Source of the DNA: Janthinobacterium sp. 61
Lineage (GTDB): Bacteria; Pseudomonadota; Gammaproteobacteria; Burkholderiales; Burkholderiaceae_D
Direction of reading: 5' to 3'
Assembly (NCBI RefSeq): GCF_002846335.1
Contig: NZ_PJMQ01000001.1
Location: 1,550,001-1,614,000 of the forward strand
DNA length: 64,000 nt
The notes beneath the pieces are model-generated. The model worked only from the letters and a program-made list of their open reading frames with translations, searched no databases and had not been told where the DNA came from. Position numbers and translations under genes: made by a program. Of the stretch, positions 18,388 to 28,028 are shown in pieces. Each line of letters opens with the position of its first letter. Within the stretch, counting starts at the first letter, position 1.

Positions 18388-19254
18388 ATGACCAGCAAGG
18401 AGTGCACCAGCAAGGACAGCGGCAGGCAGGAAGGCCTCATCCCGGGCGTGGCGGAAACCCCCATGCCGTACGCAGCGGACAACGCCGATGATGCCGACAG
18501 CGCGGACACCCTGGCGGCGGCCAGCAACCCCCAGTACCGCGCCCTGAACCTGGCCAGGTTGGCGGAGCAAGGCATGCTCACGCTGGAAGGCGGGCGCAGT
18601 TCGGTGGCCGAAGACTTCCGCATCATCAAGCGCCCGCTGCTGCGCCAGGCGCGCGCCAGCGGCGCCGAGGCCATCCGCCACGGCAACCTGATCGTCGTCA
18701 CCAGCGCCATGCCCGGCGAAGGCAAGACGTATTGCGCCGTCAACCTGGCCATGAGCATCGCCATGGAAATGGATATCACGGTGCTGCTGGTCGATGCCGA
18801 CGTGGCGCGCCCGTCCGTGCTGAAAGTGCTGGGCCTGTCGCCCGAGCCGGGGCTGATGGACGTGCTGCTCGACCCGCAGCTGGCCATGGCGGACGTGATC
18901 CTGAAAACCAACGTGGCCAACCTGAGCATCCTGCCTGCCGGGCGCAGCAACAAGCATGCGACGGAGTTACTGGCCAGCCGGGCCATGAGCCGGCTGCTGG
19001 CCGAGATCGCCAGCCGCTACGCCGACCGCGTCGTCGTCTTCGATTCGCCGCCCCTCTTGATCACAAGCGAAGCGCACGCGCTCGTGGGACAGATGGGCCA
19101 GGTGGTGATGGTGGTCGAGGCGGAAACGACGACCCAGCACGCCGTCAAGGAAGCGCTGCGCCAGATCGAATCGTGCGAACACATCCATTTAATCTATAAC
19201 AAGACCAAATCGTTTCCCGGCAACGACTACTACGGCTATGGCTATTACGACTAG
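18388..19254 (+). CDS. XrtA-associated tyrosine autokinase (BY-kinase)
   Basis: A 288-residue cytoplasmic bacterial tyrosine kinase that works with the chain-length determinant. Walker A is AMPGEGKTYCAVNLA (residues 107-121), Walker A' is VLLVDADVARPS, and Walker B is VVVFDSPPLL. The C-terminus is a short tyrosine cluster (NDYYGYGYYD) of the kind autophosphorylated by Wzc/CapB enzymes. The first 70 residues are acidic and low-complexity, as in the family. Its last 17 bases overlap the beginning of the next gene. Confidence 0.9.
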   Translation: MTSKECTSKDSGRQEGLIPGVAETPMPYAADNADDADSADTLAAASNPQYRALNLARLAEQGMLTLEGGRSSVAEDFRIIKRPLLRQARASGAEAIRHGNLIVVTSAMPGEGKTYCAVNLAMSIAMEMDITVLLVDADVARPSVLKVLGLSPEPGLMDVLLDPQLAMADVILKTNVANLSILPAGRSNKHATELLASRAMSRLLAEIASRYADRVVVFDSPPLLITSEAHALVGQMGQVVMVVEAETTTQHAVKEALRQIESCEHIHLIYNKTKSFPGNDYYGYGYYD

Positions 19255-20773
19255 CCGCCGCACGCCGCAGGCGATGCCGCTGCTGCCGTTGCTGTCCCTG
19301 TTGCTGCCCGTGCCGGCCTTGGCTGTCGACTGGCTGGTGCAACCCTCGCTGCGCCAGCGTGTCAGTTATACGGACAATGCGCTGCGCGCGCCGCCCGGCA
19401 AGGCGCAATCGGATTACATCACGGAAATCGCACCCGCCATCGCCCTCATCGGCACGGGCCCTCGCCTGCGCGTGGACCTCGATTACAGCTGGCACAAATC
19501 CCTCTCGGGGCAGCGCGGCAATAGCGAAGACCACGACTTGCGCGCTGCGGCCGACGCCGAACTGGTGCAGGACTGGTTCTTCATCGATGCCAACGCCAGC
19601 GTGAGTCGGCGCAACATCTCGCCATTCGGCCAGCAACTGATAGCCGATCTTCCGGACACGGACAATGCCAGCACGGTGCGCACCACCGGCATCAGCCCCT
19701 ACCTGCGCCACCGCTTCCGTGGCCTGGCCACAGCCGAACTGCGCTACACGCGCAATTCGGTCGACAGCGGCGGCGACCTGCTGTCCGTACACAGCGACGA
19801 GCTGGAATTGCTGCTCGGCGGCGAGCCGCGCAGCCAGGGCTGGACCTGGAACGCCAGCCACGACGTGCGCCGCACGCAGGACAGCAAGCTGGCGCCCGTG
19901 CGCATGCAGCGCAGCAGCGTGGGCCTGCGCTATCCGTTCGGCAGAAAATGGGCGGCCACGGCCAGCGGCGGCACGGAAAAGGAAAGCTATATGTCGAGCA
20001 CCGGCAAGGCGCCGGAAGGCCGTTTCTGGTCGCTGGGCGGCGTGTGGACACCGTCGCCGCGCACCAGCTTGGCCTTCAGCACGGGCAAGCGCTTTTTTGG
20101 CAACACCTACAGCCTCGATGCCACGCTCCTGCAGCGCCATACCAACTGGCAACTGAGCTACAGCGAAAACATCACCACCCTGCCCACGCAGTTTGCGCGC
20201 CTGGGCGACCACGACGCGGGCCAGTTGCTCGATCAATTATGGCGCGCAATCCTTCCCAATGCGCGTGACAGGCGCTTGCGCATCGCTGCCTTCCTGCGCT
20301 ACGCCAACAAGCTGGGGCCGGAACGGGGCGCCATCAATTACTTCAGTCACCGCTATTTCCTGCAAAAACAGCTGCAACTGACGATGGCGCGCGCCACGGC
20401 GAAGAGCGCGATGGTCGTCGGCGTCACGGCCGTCGACCGCACGGCGCAAACGGCCAGCGGCATCGACAGCGCCTTGCTGCCTGGCATGACATTCGGCAGC
20501 GAAGACCGCATGCGCCAGGTCGGCGGCAATCTGGGCTGGAGCTGGCAAGCCAATTCGCGCAGCAGCGTGAATGTCGATGCCGGTTACGCCAGCGTGCGCT
20601 CGCTGAGCGTGCCGCGGCGCGACAACAACATCACCGTGACGGCGGGTTACACGCGCATCCTGCAGCCGAACATGACGGCCAGCATCGACGTGCGGCACGT
20701 GCGCCACACCAGCAACCGGGGCGGCGACTACCGCGAAAACGGCGTTAGCGCCACGCTCACCATGCAATTCTAA
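19238..20773 (+). CDS. PEP-CTERM-system outer-membrane beta-barrel protein
   Basis: A 511-residue outer-membrane protein of the family found with exosortase A loci. A signal peptide (ending near PALAVDW) is followed by alternating beta-strands typical of a barrel, for example RLRVDLDYSWHK, TAELRYTRNSV and SVNVDAGYASV, and a C-terminal strand ending in F (SATLTMQF), the usual BAM recognition end. It may be the secretin-like or structural porin partner for polysaccharide export; no enzyme motif is seen. ATG lies inside the end of the kinase gene. The next gene follows after 12 bases with an AAGGAGG site. Confidence 0.85.
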   Translation: MAITTSRRTPQAMPLLPLLSLLLPVPALAVDWLVQPSLRQRVSYTDNALRAPPGKAQSDYITEIAPAIALIGTGPRLRVDLDYSWHKSLSGQRGNSEDHDLRAAADAELVQDWFFIDANASVSRRNISPFGQQLIADLPDTDNASTVRTTGISPYLRHRFRGLATAELRYTRNSVDSGGDLLSVHSDELELLLGGEPRSQGWTWNASHDVRRTQDSKLAPVRMQRSSVGLRYPFGRKWAATASGGTEKESYMSSTGKAPEGRFWSLGGVWTPSPRTSLAFSTGKRFFGNTYSLDATLLQRHTNWQLSYSENITTLPTQFARLGDHDAGQLLDQLWRAILPNARDRRLRIAAFLRYANKLGPERGAINYFSHRYFLQKQLQLTMARATAKSAMVVGVTAVDRTAQTASGIDSALLPGMTFGSEDRMRQVGGNLGWSWQANSRSSVNVDAGYASVRSLSVPRRDNNITVTAGYTRILQPNMTASIDVRHVRHTSNRGGDYRENGVSATLTMQF

Positions 20774-20785
20774 GGAGGCCGCAGC

Positions 20786-21946
20786 ATGTCCGACCCTGCC
20801 CTTTCATCCGACGCGCCCGCGCACCTGCTGTGCGTGGTGGCCGCGCGCCCCAATCTCATGAAAATGGCGCCCATCCTGGCCGCCCTGGCGCACCAGGCGC
20901 CTGCCGTGCGCGTGACCTTGTTGCATACTGGACAACATTACGACACGGCCATGAACGGACAGCTGTTTGCCGACCTGGGCATGCGCGCGCCCGACATCGC
21001 CCTCGACGTCGGCTCCGGTAATCATGCGCAGCAGACGGCCGAGATCATGCGCCGCTTCGATGCCGTGCTCGACGCCCCTCCGCCGCTGGCCCCCGACGCC
21101 GTGCTGGTGGTGGGCGACGTCAATTCCACCTTGGCGTGCGCGCTGGTGGCGGCCAAGCGCGGCACGCCCGTGATCCATGTGGAGGCGGGCTTGCGCAGCG
21201 GTGACCGGCACATGCCCGAGGAAATCAACCGCGTGCTGACGGACCAGTTGTCCGACTTGCTGCTGACCAGCGAGGAAGGCGCGCGCGCCAACCTGCTGAG
21301 CGAAGGCATCGCCCCCGAACGCATCCACTTCACGGGCAACGTCATGATCGACAGCCTGCGGCAGCAACTGCCGCGCGCAGTCAAGCCCGCCACCACCCTG
21401 CGCGCCCACGGCCACGCCTGCCCGCCCGCGTATGGCCTGTTGACCCTGCACCGGCCATCGAACGTGGATGACGCGGTGCGGCTGGAAGCACTGCTGCAGG
21501 CGCTTGGGCAACTGGCGCGACAGCTGCCGCTGCTGTTTCCCATCCACCCGCGCACCCGGGCCAGTTTGCGCCTGGCGGGCATGGAAGCGTTGCTGGCGCG
21601 GCAAGCCATCGTCTGCCTGCCGCCGTTGGGCTACCTGGAAATGCTGGGCCTGATGCAGGGCGCGCGCCTGGTGCTGACCGATTCGGGCGGCATCCAGGAA
21701 GAAAGCACGGCCCTGGGCGTTCCCTGTCTGACCTTGCGCATCAGTACGGAGCGGCCCGTCACGGTCAGCGACGGCACGAACACCCTGGCAGGCACGGACC
21801 CGGCCGCCATCCTGGCGCTGTCGCGCGCCATCTTGGAGACGGGCGGCAAGCGTGGCCGCATCCCCCCCCTGTGGGATGGCCACGCGGCCACGCGCATCGC
21901 CGCCGTCATCGCGCCCTGGTTGGCGGTGCGCCGGGGACCGCCATGA
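20786..21946 (+). CDS. wecB: UDP-N-acetylglucosamine 2-epimerase (non-hydrolysing)
   Basis: A 386-residue cytoplasmic enzyme making UDP-ManNAc from UDP-GlcNAc. Family blocks are complete: AARPNLMKMAPI at the N-terminus, HTGQHYD, VVGDVNSTLACALVAAK, HVEAGLRSGDRHMPEEINR, TLHRPSNVD and LTDSGGIQEES. The start is set by a strong AAGGAGG. Its stop overlaps the deacetylase start (ATGA). Together with tviB/tviC it indicates amino-sugar and uronic-acid residues in the polymer. Confidence 0.93.
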   Translation: MSDPALSSDAPAHLLCVVAARPNLMKMAPILAALAHQAPAVRVTLLHTGQHYDTAMNGQLFADLGMRAPDIALDVGSGNHAQQTAEIMRRFDAVLDAPPPLAPDAVLVVGDVNSTLACALVAAKRGTPVIHVEAGLRSGDRHMPEEINRVLTDQLSDLLLTSEEGARANLLSEGIAPERIHFTGNVMIDSLRQQLPRAVKPATTLRAHGHACPPAYGLLTLHRPSNVDDAVRLEALLQALGQLARQLPLLFPIHPRTRASLRLAGMEALLARQAIVCLPPLGYLEMLGLMQGARLVLTDSGGIQEESTALGVPCLTLRISTERPVTVSDGTNTLAGTDPAAILALSRAILETGGKRGRIPPLWDGHAATRIAAVIAPWLAVRRGPP

Positions 21947-22794
21947 CGCCGCCAGCCATACTACGTAACGCCCTGACCATTGACGTGGAAGATTATTTCC
22001 AGGTGTCCGCCTTCGCGCCACATATCGCCCGCGCCGACTGGCCGCACCTGGAATGCCGGGTCGAGGCGAATATCGAGCGCATCCTGCTGCTACTGGAAGC
22101 GCGGCGCATCCACGCCACCTTTTTTACCCTGGGCTGGATCGCCGAGCGCTATCCGGCCATGCTGCGCCGCGTAGCGGCCGCCGGACACGAAGTGGCCAGC
22201 CACGGCTACGCCCACCTGCGCGCCTGCGATCAGTCAGCCGCGCAGTTTGCCGACGATGTGCGCCACAGCAAGGCCATCCTGGAACAGCTGACGGGGCAGG
22301 CCGTGCGCGGCTACCGGGCGCCCAGCTTTTCCATCGGCGCGGCCAATCTGTGGGCCTTCGACGTGCTGCAGGAAGCGGGCTACCGCTACAGTTCCAGCAT
22401 CTACCCGATCCGCCACGACCACTACGGCATGCCAGATGCTCCCCGCTTCGCCTGGCGTCCGCGGGGGCCGCATGGCGTGCTGGAATTGCCTGTCAGCACC
22501 GTGCGCCTGCACGGGCGCAACGTACCGGCCGGTGGCGGTGGCTATTTTCGCCTGATGCCGTATGGACTGTCGCGCTGGCTTTTGCGACGCATCAATTCGC
22601 GCGACGGGCAAGCTGGCATATTCTATTTTCATCCCTGGGAACTCGATCCCGGCCAGCCGCGCCCTCCCGGCCTGAGCGCGAGGACGCGCTTTCGCCACTA
22701 CCTGAACCTGGGGCGCATGGAAGCGCGGCTGGCGCGCCTGACGGGCGACTTCGCCTGGGACCGCATGGACCGTATATTTCTGGAAGGCACATGA
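21943..22794 (+). CDS. XrtA-system polysaccharide deacetylase (NodB fold, DUF3473)
   Basis: A 283-residue carbohydrate deacetylase. NodB motifs are visible: TIDVEDYFQ (catalytic Asp and metal Asp), HATFFTLGWIAERYP, SHGYAHLRACD (metal histidines) and RGYRAPSFSIG. The C-terminal DUF3473 part carries YFRLMPYGLSRW and FYFHPWELDPGQPR. It would remove acetyl groups from N-acetylhexosamines of the exopolysaccharide or of its lipid-linked unit. No signal peptide is seen, as in this family. Starts by ATGA overlap with wecB. Confidence 0.9.
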   Translation: MTPPAILRNALTIDVEDYFQVSAFAPHIARADWPHLECRVEANIERILLLLEARRIHATFFTLGWIAERYPAMLRRVAAAGHEVASHGYAHLRACDQSAAQFADDVRHSKAILEQLTGQAVRGYRAPSFSIGAANLWAFDVLQEAGYRYSSSIYPIRHDHYGMPDAPRFAWRPRGPHGVLELPVSTVRLHGRNVPAGGGGYFRLMPYGLSRWLLRRINSRDGQAGIFYFHPWELDPGQPRPPGLSARTRFRHYLNLGRMEARLARLTGDFAWDRMDRIFLEGT

Positions 22795-23885
22795 TGCACG
22801 AAGCCAGCCGTCCTCCCGACCCGGCGCCGTCCAGCGCTGCCATTGCCGTGCGCTCGCTGCAGGCGCATGAGCATGCGCGCTGGGATGCCTTTGTCGACGC
22901 CTGTCCCGACGCCACCTTCTTTCACCGGGCAGGCTGGAAAATCATCATGGAGCAAGGCTTCGGGCACGACAGCCATTTCCTGTACGCGGAACAGGACGGG
23001 CGCATCGCCGGCGTGCTGCCGCTGGCCCATGTGCGCAGCCGCCTGTTCGGCACGTCCCTCGTCTCGCTGCCGTTTTGCGTATACGGCGGCATCGCCGGCG
23101 GCAGCCCGGCCGTGCGGCTGGCCCTCGACGACGCGGCGCAGGCGCTGGCGCGGCGTCACGGCGTGGGGCACCTGGAATACCGCTGGCGCGAGGTGGAAGA
23201 AAATGCGCCGGAAAGCGCCGATGCATGCTGGCTGCAGAAACCCCTGTACGCCACCTTCCGCCGCCCTCTGCGCGTTGATGCCGAACAGAATCTGCTGGCG
23301 ATACCGCGCAAGCAGCGCGCCGTCGTGCGCAAGGCCATGTCGGCCGGCCTGCACAGCAGCATCGAGCATGACCTCAGCCTTTTCTACCCGATCTACGCGG
23401 CCAGCGTGCACCGGCTGGGCACGCCCGTCTTCGCGCGCCGCCATTTTTCCCTGCTGCGCACGGTCTTCGGCACCGATTGCGACATCCTCACCGTGTATCA
23501 CGGCCAGCAGGCGCAGGCCAGTGTGCTGCTTTTCTATTTCCGCGATGAAGTGCTGCCGTATTACGGCGGCGGCACGCCGCTGGCGCGCAGCACGGGTGCC
23601 AACGACTTCATGTACTGGGAAACGATGCGCCGCGCCTGCGAACGCGGCTGCCACCTGTTCGATTTCGGCCGCAGCAAGCTGGGTACCGGTGCATACGACT
23701 TCAAGAAGAACTGGGGTTTTACGCCGCAGCCCTTGCCGTACGCCTACCAGCTCGTGCGTGCCAAGGCCTTGCCGGAAGTGAACCCGCTCAATCCCAGGTA
23801 CGCACTGTTCATTCGCGCCTGGCGCCACCTGCCGCTACCACTGGCCAATCTGCTGGGGCCGCACATCGTGCGGCAGCTGGGCTAA
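22791..23885 (+). CDS. XrtA-associated FemAB/GNAT-like protein
   Basis: A 364-residue protein with the double-GNAT layout of FemAB aminoacyltransferases: an N-terminal half with HRAGWKIIMEQGFGHDSHFLYAEQ and a C-terminal acetyltransf_6-type half with QASVLLFYFRDEVLPYYGGG and LFDFGRSKLGTGAYDFKKNWGF. Members always sit in exosortase A loci. FemAB relatives attach amino acids to peptidoglycan; here transfer of an amino acid or acyl group to the polysaccharide or its intermediate is a guess. ATG at 22791 overlaps the deacetylase stop; a second ATG follows directly. The longer frame upstream is non-coding. Confidence 0.85.
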   Translation: MMHEASRPPDPAPSSAAIAVRSLQAHEHARWDAFVDACPDATFFHRAGWKIIMEQGFGHDSHFLYAEQDGRIAGVLPLAHVRSRLFGTSLVSLPFCVYGGIAGGSPAVRLALDDAAQALARRHGVGHLEYRWREVEENAPESADACWLQKPLYATFRRPLRVDAEQNLLAIPRKQRAVVRKAMSAGLHSSIEHDLSLFYPIYAASVHRLGTPVFARRHFSLLRTVFGTDCDILTVYHGQQAQASVLLFYFRDEVLPYYGGGTPLARSTGANDFMYWETMRRACERGCHLFDFGRSKLGTGAYDFKKNWGFTPQPLPYAYQLVRAKALPEVNPLNPRYALFIRAWRHLPLPLANLLGPHIVRQLG

Positions 23886-23900
23886 GCAACCGGACACACT

Positions 23901-25196
23901 ATGCGCGAACTTCTATTCCTCGCCCACCGCCTGCCGTATCCGCCCAACAAGGGCGACAAGATACGCTCGTGGCACATGCTGCAGTACCTGAGCCGGCATT
24001 TCCGCGTGCACCTGGGCTGTTTCATCGACGATGACGACGACTGGCAGCATGCGAAGACCGTGGCCGCCCTGTGCGCCAGCACGCACTTCATCGGCTTGCG
24101 GCGCGGCGCAGCCCGCTGGCGCGCCATGCAGGCGCTGCTGTCGCGGCAAGCCATGAGCGTGCATTACTACCGCGATGCGCGCCTGCGGCAATGGGTCGAT
24201 GGCCTGCTAGCGGGCGGCAAGGTGCACCACGCGCTGGCCTTTTCCGGCCCCATGGCGCAATACATCGACGGCAGCGCGGGCCGCGCCCTGCACCGCGTGA
24301 TCGATTTCGTCGATGTCGATTCCGATAAATGGCGGCAGTACGGCGACAGCAAGCCCTGGCCCATGTCGCTGCTGTACCGGCGCGAAGCACAGCTGCTGCT
24401 GCAATACGAGCGCCATATCGCCCAGCAGTTCACGGCCGCCAGCTTCGTCTCGCCGGCCGAAGCGGCCCTGTTCCGCCAGTGCGCGCCGATGGCGCGGCGC
24501 AAGACGGGCCATGTCAATAATGGCGTCGACACGGCGTATTTCGCGCCCATGCCGGCCCAGCCCGGCGTGTATCCACCCGGCGTGCAGGCGCTGGTGTTTA
24601 CGGGCGCCATGGATTACTGGCCGAACATCGACGCCGTGCAATGGTTCGTGCGCCACGTCTGGCCCGCGCTGCGGCGCCAGTTTCCCCAGTTGCAGTTCTA
24701 TATCGTCGGCAGCGCGCCCGTGCCCGCCGTGACGGCGCTGGCCAGGGTGGCCGGCGTGGTGGTGACGGGCAAGGTGCCCGACATCCGTCCTTATCTGGCC
24801 GGCGCGGCGCTGGCTGTGGCGCCCCTGCGCATCGCCCGGGGCGTGCAGAACAAGGTGCTGGAAGCGATGGCGATGGGCAAGATCGTGCTGGCCACGCCGC
24901 AGGCGCTCGAAGGCATCACGGCCCAGCCCGGCCTGGAACTGCTGCTGGCGCGCGACGATGCGGAATTCATCCACCATGCCACGCGCATGCTGCGCAATGC
25001 CCGCAGCGGCGCTGCCGAAGGACGTGGCGCGGCCATGGGCGCAGCGGCGCGCCAGCTGGTCTTGCAGGATTACGACTGGGAACGCAATTTGCGCAGCTTG
25101 GGCGCCATGCTGGGCCTGCCTGACGAGGCCGCAGCCGGAGCGGGAGCCAGCACCGACGCCGCGCCGACGCTGCCCGTGGGGGTACCATCCACATGA
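23901..25196 (+). CDS. XrtA-system glycosyltransferase (TIGR03087 type)
   Basis: A 431-residue GT-B glycosyltransferase. The N-terminus LFLAHRLPYPPNKGDKIRSW is diagnostic for this exosortase-linked subfamily. The C-terminal nucleotide-sugar domain shows LVFTGAMDYWPNIDAVQWF, YIVGSAPVPAV, KVPDIRPYLAGAALAVAPLR and GVQNKVLEAMAMGKIVLAT. It acts on the cytoplasmic face in assembly of the repeat unit; donor unknown. Starts 15 bases after the FemAB gene and overlaps xrtA by ATGA. The last 25 residues are Ala/Gly-rich and probably disordered. Confidence 0.9.
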   Translation: MRELLFLAHRLPYPPNKGDKIRSWHMLQYLSRHFRVHLGCFIDDDDDWQHAKTVAALCASTHFIGLRRGAARWRAMQALLSRQAMSVHYYRDARLRQWVDGLLAGGKVHHALAFSGPMAQYIDGSAGRALHRVIDFVDVDSDKWRQYGDSKPWPMSLLYRREAQLLLQYERHIAQQFTAASFVSPAEAALFRQCAPMARRKTGHVNNGVDTAYFAPMPAQPGVYPPGVQALVFTGAMDYWPNIDAVQWFVRHVWPALRRQFPQLQFYIVGSAPVPAVTALARVAGVVVTGKVPDIRPYLAGAALAVAPLRIARGVQNKVLEAMAMGKIVLATPQALEGITAQPGLELLLARDDAEFIHHATRMLRNARSGAAEGRGAAMGAAARQLVLQDYDWERNLRSLGAMLGLPDEAAAGAGASTDAAPTLPVGVPST

Positions 25197-26800
25197 GTTT
25201 GCAGCTCGACCGGGTCGCCCCCATGCCGGACGCGGCCGTCCTGCCGCATGGGCATCATGGCCAGGGCCAGGGCCAGGCCGCCCTGGCTGCCCTGCCGCTG
25301 GCCCTGGCCGCCATCGTGCTGCTGTACCACGCCACTTTCTGGTCGATGGTGGAATTGTGGGTCCGCTCGCAGACCTTCGCGCACGGTTTCCTGATCGTGC
25401 CCATCAGTTGCTGGCTGGCCTGGCGCCAGCGCGCCCGCCTGGCCGCGCTGGTGCACCAGCCATCACGGCTAGGCTTGCCGCTGCTGGGGGCGCTGGGCCT
25501 GGCCTGGCTGCTGGCCGACGCAGCCAATGTGCCCGTGGTGGAACAATATGCCGCCACGGCCATGCTGCCCGCCTGCGTGCTGGCCATCCTCGGCTGGCCG
25601 GCCGTGCGCCTGCTGGCCTTCCCGCTGGCGTACCTGTTTCTCGCCGTGCCGTTTGGCGAAGTCTTCCTGGCACCCCTGATCGATTTCACGGCCGCCTTCA
25701 CGGTGACCGCGCTGCAATGGACGGGCGTGCCCGTGTTTCGCGATGGTAGTAATTTTTCGTTGCCTACCGGTAACTGGTCGGTGGTCGAAGCGTGCAGCGG
25801 CTTGCGCTACCTGATCGCCGCACTGGCCCTGGGCGCCCTGTACGCCCATGTGCACTTTCACAGCATGGGGCGACGCCTGGCCGTCATGGCCGCCGCCCTG
25901 CTCGTACCCATCCTGGCCAATGGCGTGCGCGCCTACCTGATCGTGATGCTGGGTCACCTGAGCAATATGCGCCTGGCCGTGGGCGTCGACCACCTGATCT
26001 ATGGCTGGCTGTTTTTCGGCGTGGTGGTGCTGCTGCTATTCTGGCTGGCCGCGCGCTGGCGCGAATTGCCGCCAGCGCGCGCCGCACTCCCCCCCACCCT
26101 GCCCGTGTACCCGGGCGCTGGCGTGCCCGGCATGCGCGCCACCATCCGCGCGAGCGTGGCCTGCCTGCTGCTGGCGGCGGTGTGGCCGGCGCTTGCCCTG
26201 GCCAGCCATCGCCACGACGGCGCCAAGGCGCCAGGTTCCCCCGTTGTGCTGTCCTTACCCGACCCGCCTGCCTGGCGGCGCCTGCACGACGCGGCGTCGG
26301 GCGGGCCGATCTGGCAGGCGCCGTATGCGGGCGCGCCCGCGCGGTTTGCCGCCACCTATACGCGCCAGACAGACGACGGCGCGCAGGTGAGGCTGCAATT
26401 GCGCTGGTATGCGCGCCAGATGCGCGATGCCGAACTGCTGACGCACCTATCCTCGCCATACGGCGCGCGCTGGTTGGCGCTGGCGCAGCGCGTGCAAGAC
26501 GTCACCCTGGCCAGCGGCGCTCTGGCCGTGCGCGAAAGCGTGCTGGGGCACGGCGGTGAACGACTGCTGGTGTGGCGCGTCTACCGCCAGGGCGGCGTCG
26601 TCACGGCCCGGCCCGTGCTGGTGAAACTGCTGCTGGCGCAAGCCAAGCTGCTGGGCAGGCGACAGGATGGCGCCGACATCATCGTCTCTGCCGCCTACGA
26701 TGAGCTGGCGCCGCCACCGCGCGCACGCTTGCAAGCCTTCCTGCGGGCAGCAATGCCCGTCATCGAACGACGCTTGCAGGAGCTGCCACATGGCCCCTGA
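25193..26800 (+). CDS. xrtA: exosortase A with C-terminal EpsI domain
   Basis: A 535-residue polytopic inner-membrane cysteine transpeptidase-like enzyme that cleaves and sorts PEP-CTERM proteins. The catalytic triad of the family is present: Cys201 in VEACSGLRYL, Arg246 in LANGVRAYLI, His267 in GVDHLIYGWLFF. About eight hydrophobic segments lie in residues 30-290. From about 310 on, after a further membrane segment, it carries a periplasmic EpsI-type domain (PPAWRRL, QVRLQLRWYARQM), a common fusion for type A. The first 30 residues include a GHHGQGQGQ tail. It overlaps both neighbours. No PEP-CTERM substrate lies in the window. Confidence 0.93.
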   Translation: MSLQLDRVAPMPDAAVLPHGHHGQGQGQAALAALPLALAAIVLLYHATFWSMVELWVRSQTFAHGFLIVPISCWLAWRQRARLAALVHQPSRLGLPLLGALGLAWLLADAANVPVVEQYAATAMLPACVLAILGWPAVRLLAFPLAYLFLAVPFGEVFLAPLIDFTAAFTVTALQWTGVPVFRDGSNFSLPTGNWSVVEACSGLRYLIAALALGALYAHVHFHSMGRRLAVMAAALLVPILANGVRAYLIVMLGHLSNMRLAVGVDHLIYGWLFFGVVVLLLFWLAARWRELPPARAALPPTLPVYPGAGVPGMRATIRASVACLLLAAVWPALALASHRHDGAKAPGSPVVLSLPDPPAWRRLHDAASGGPIWQAPYAGAPARFAATYTRQTDDGAQVRLQLRWYARQMRDAELLTHLSSPYGARWLALAQRVQDVTLASGALAVRESVLGHGGERLLVWRVYRQGGVVTARPVLVKLLLAQAKLLGRRQDGADIIVSAAYDELAPPPRARLQAFLRAAMPVIERRLQELPHGP

Positions 26801-28028
26801 CCTCGATGCCGGCGGCACCCACGTGGCCGGCGCCGCCCCCCTGATCGTGCACGTGATCCACCAGCTCGACGTGGGCGGGCTGGAAAACGGCCTGGTCAAC
26901 CTGATCAACCATCTGCCGCCTGAACGCTACCGGCACGCCATCGTCTGCCTGAAGAACGCCACCGCGTTTCGCCAGCGCCTGACCACGCCGGGTGTCGATG
27001 TCATCAGCCTGGACAAGCGCGAAGGCAAGGACTGGCACCACTACCTGCGGCTGTACCGCGTTCTGAAACAGCTGCGCCCGGCACTCGTGCATACGCGCAA
27101 CCTGGGCTGCCTCGAGGCGCAGCTGCTGGCCTGCCTGGCCGGCGTGCGCCTGCGCGTGCATGGCGAACACGGGCGCGACATGAGCGACTTGTACGGCACG
27201 CGCCGCAAATACCGGCTGCTGCGCAAATGCATGCTGCCACTGGTGCAGCACTTCATTGCCGTCAGCGCCGACCTGGGGCAATGGCTGGTGGAGACCATCG
27301 GCGCGGTTCCCACGCAGGTGTCGCACATCGGCAATGGCGTCGACAGCGTGCAATTCCATCCACGCCTGGGGCCGCCCGCCGCCGTGGGCCCACCCGGTTT
27401 CCTGTGCAACGGCGCCTTCGTCATCGGCAGCGTGGGCCGGATGGCGGCCGTCAAGGACCATGCATCGCTGGTGCAAGCGTTCTTGCTGCTCCTGGCGCAA
27501 CCGGGCGCCCACGCGCGCCTGCGCCTGATCATCGTGGGCGACGGACCATGCCGCCAAACATGCCTGACCCTGCTGCAGCAGGCCGGCGTGGCCCATCTTG
27601 CCTGGCTGCCCGGCGCGCGCGACGACGTGGCGCAACTGCTGCGTGCCATGGATCTGTTCGTCCTGCCCTCGCTGGCCGAAGGCAGCTCGAACACCATCCT
27701 CGAAGCGATGGCGACGGGCCTGCCCATCGTCGCCACCCAGGTGGGCGGCAACGCGGAACTGTTGCAGTCGGGCTGGAGCGGCACCCTGGTACCGCCCGGT
27801 TCGCCCGAGATGCTGGCCGACGCCATGCTCGACTACTACAGCATGCCCGAACTGGGCCCGCGCCACGGTGCACGCGGGCGGCGCCAGGTGCTGGCCGAGC
27901 ACAGTCTGCCCGCCATGGCCGGCGCCTACCTGGCCGTGTACGACCGCTTGACGGGCGCGCACCAGCCCTCTCCCCTGTCCACCACTCCCTTAAAGGCCTC
28001 CCATGTGCGGCATCAGCGGCATCTTTGA
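26790..28028 (+). CDS. XrtA-system glycosyltransferase (TIGR03088 type)
   Basis: A 412-residue GT4-like glycosyltransferase of the exosortase-linked clade. Marks: IVHVIHQLDVGGLENGLVNL at the N-terminus, GEHGRDMSDLYG in the middle, IGSVGRMAAVKDH, and the donor-binding LFVLPSLAEGSSNTILEAMATGLP. ATG at 26790 lies 7 bases after AGGAG and inside the end of xrtA (11-base overlap). Its 3' end runs 26 bases into the amidotransferase gene, so downstream translation is probably coupled. Acceptor and donor unknown. Confidence 0.9.
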   Translation: MAPDLDAGGTHVAGAAPLIVHVIHQLDVGGLENGLVNLINHLPPERYRHAIVCLKNATAFRQRLTTPGVDVISLDKREGKDWHHYLRLYRVLKQLRPALVHTRNLGCLEAQLLACLAGVRLRVHGEHGRDMSDLYGTRRKYRLLRKCMLPLVQHFIAVSADLGQWLVETIGAVPTQVSHIGNGVDSVQFHPRLGPPAAVGPPGFLCNGAFVIGSVGRMAAVKDHASLVQAFLLLLAQPGAHARLRLIIVGDGPCRQTCLTLLQQAGVAHLAWLPGARDDVAQLLRAMDLFVLPSLAEGSSNTILEAMATGLPIVATQVGGNAELLQSGWSGTLVPPGSPEMLADAMLDYYSMPELGPRHGARGRRQVLAEHSLPAMAGAYLAVYDRLTGAHQPSPLSTTPLKASHVRHQRHL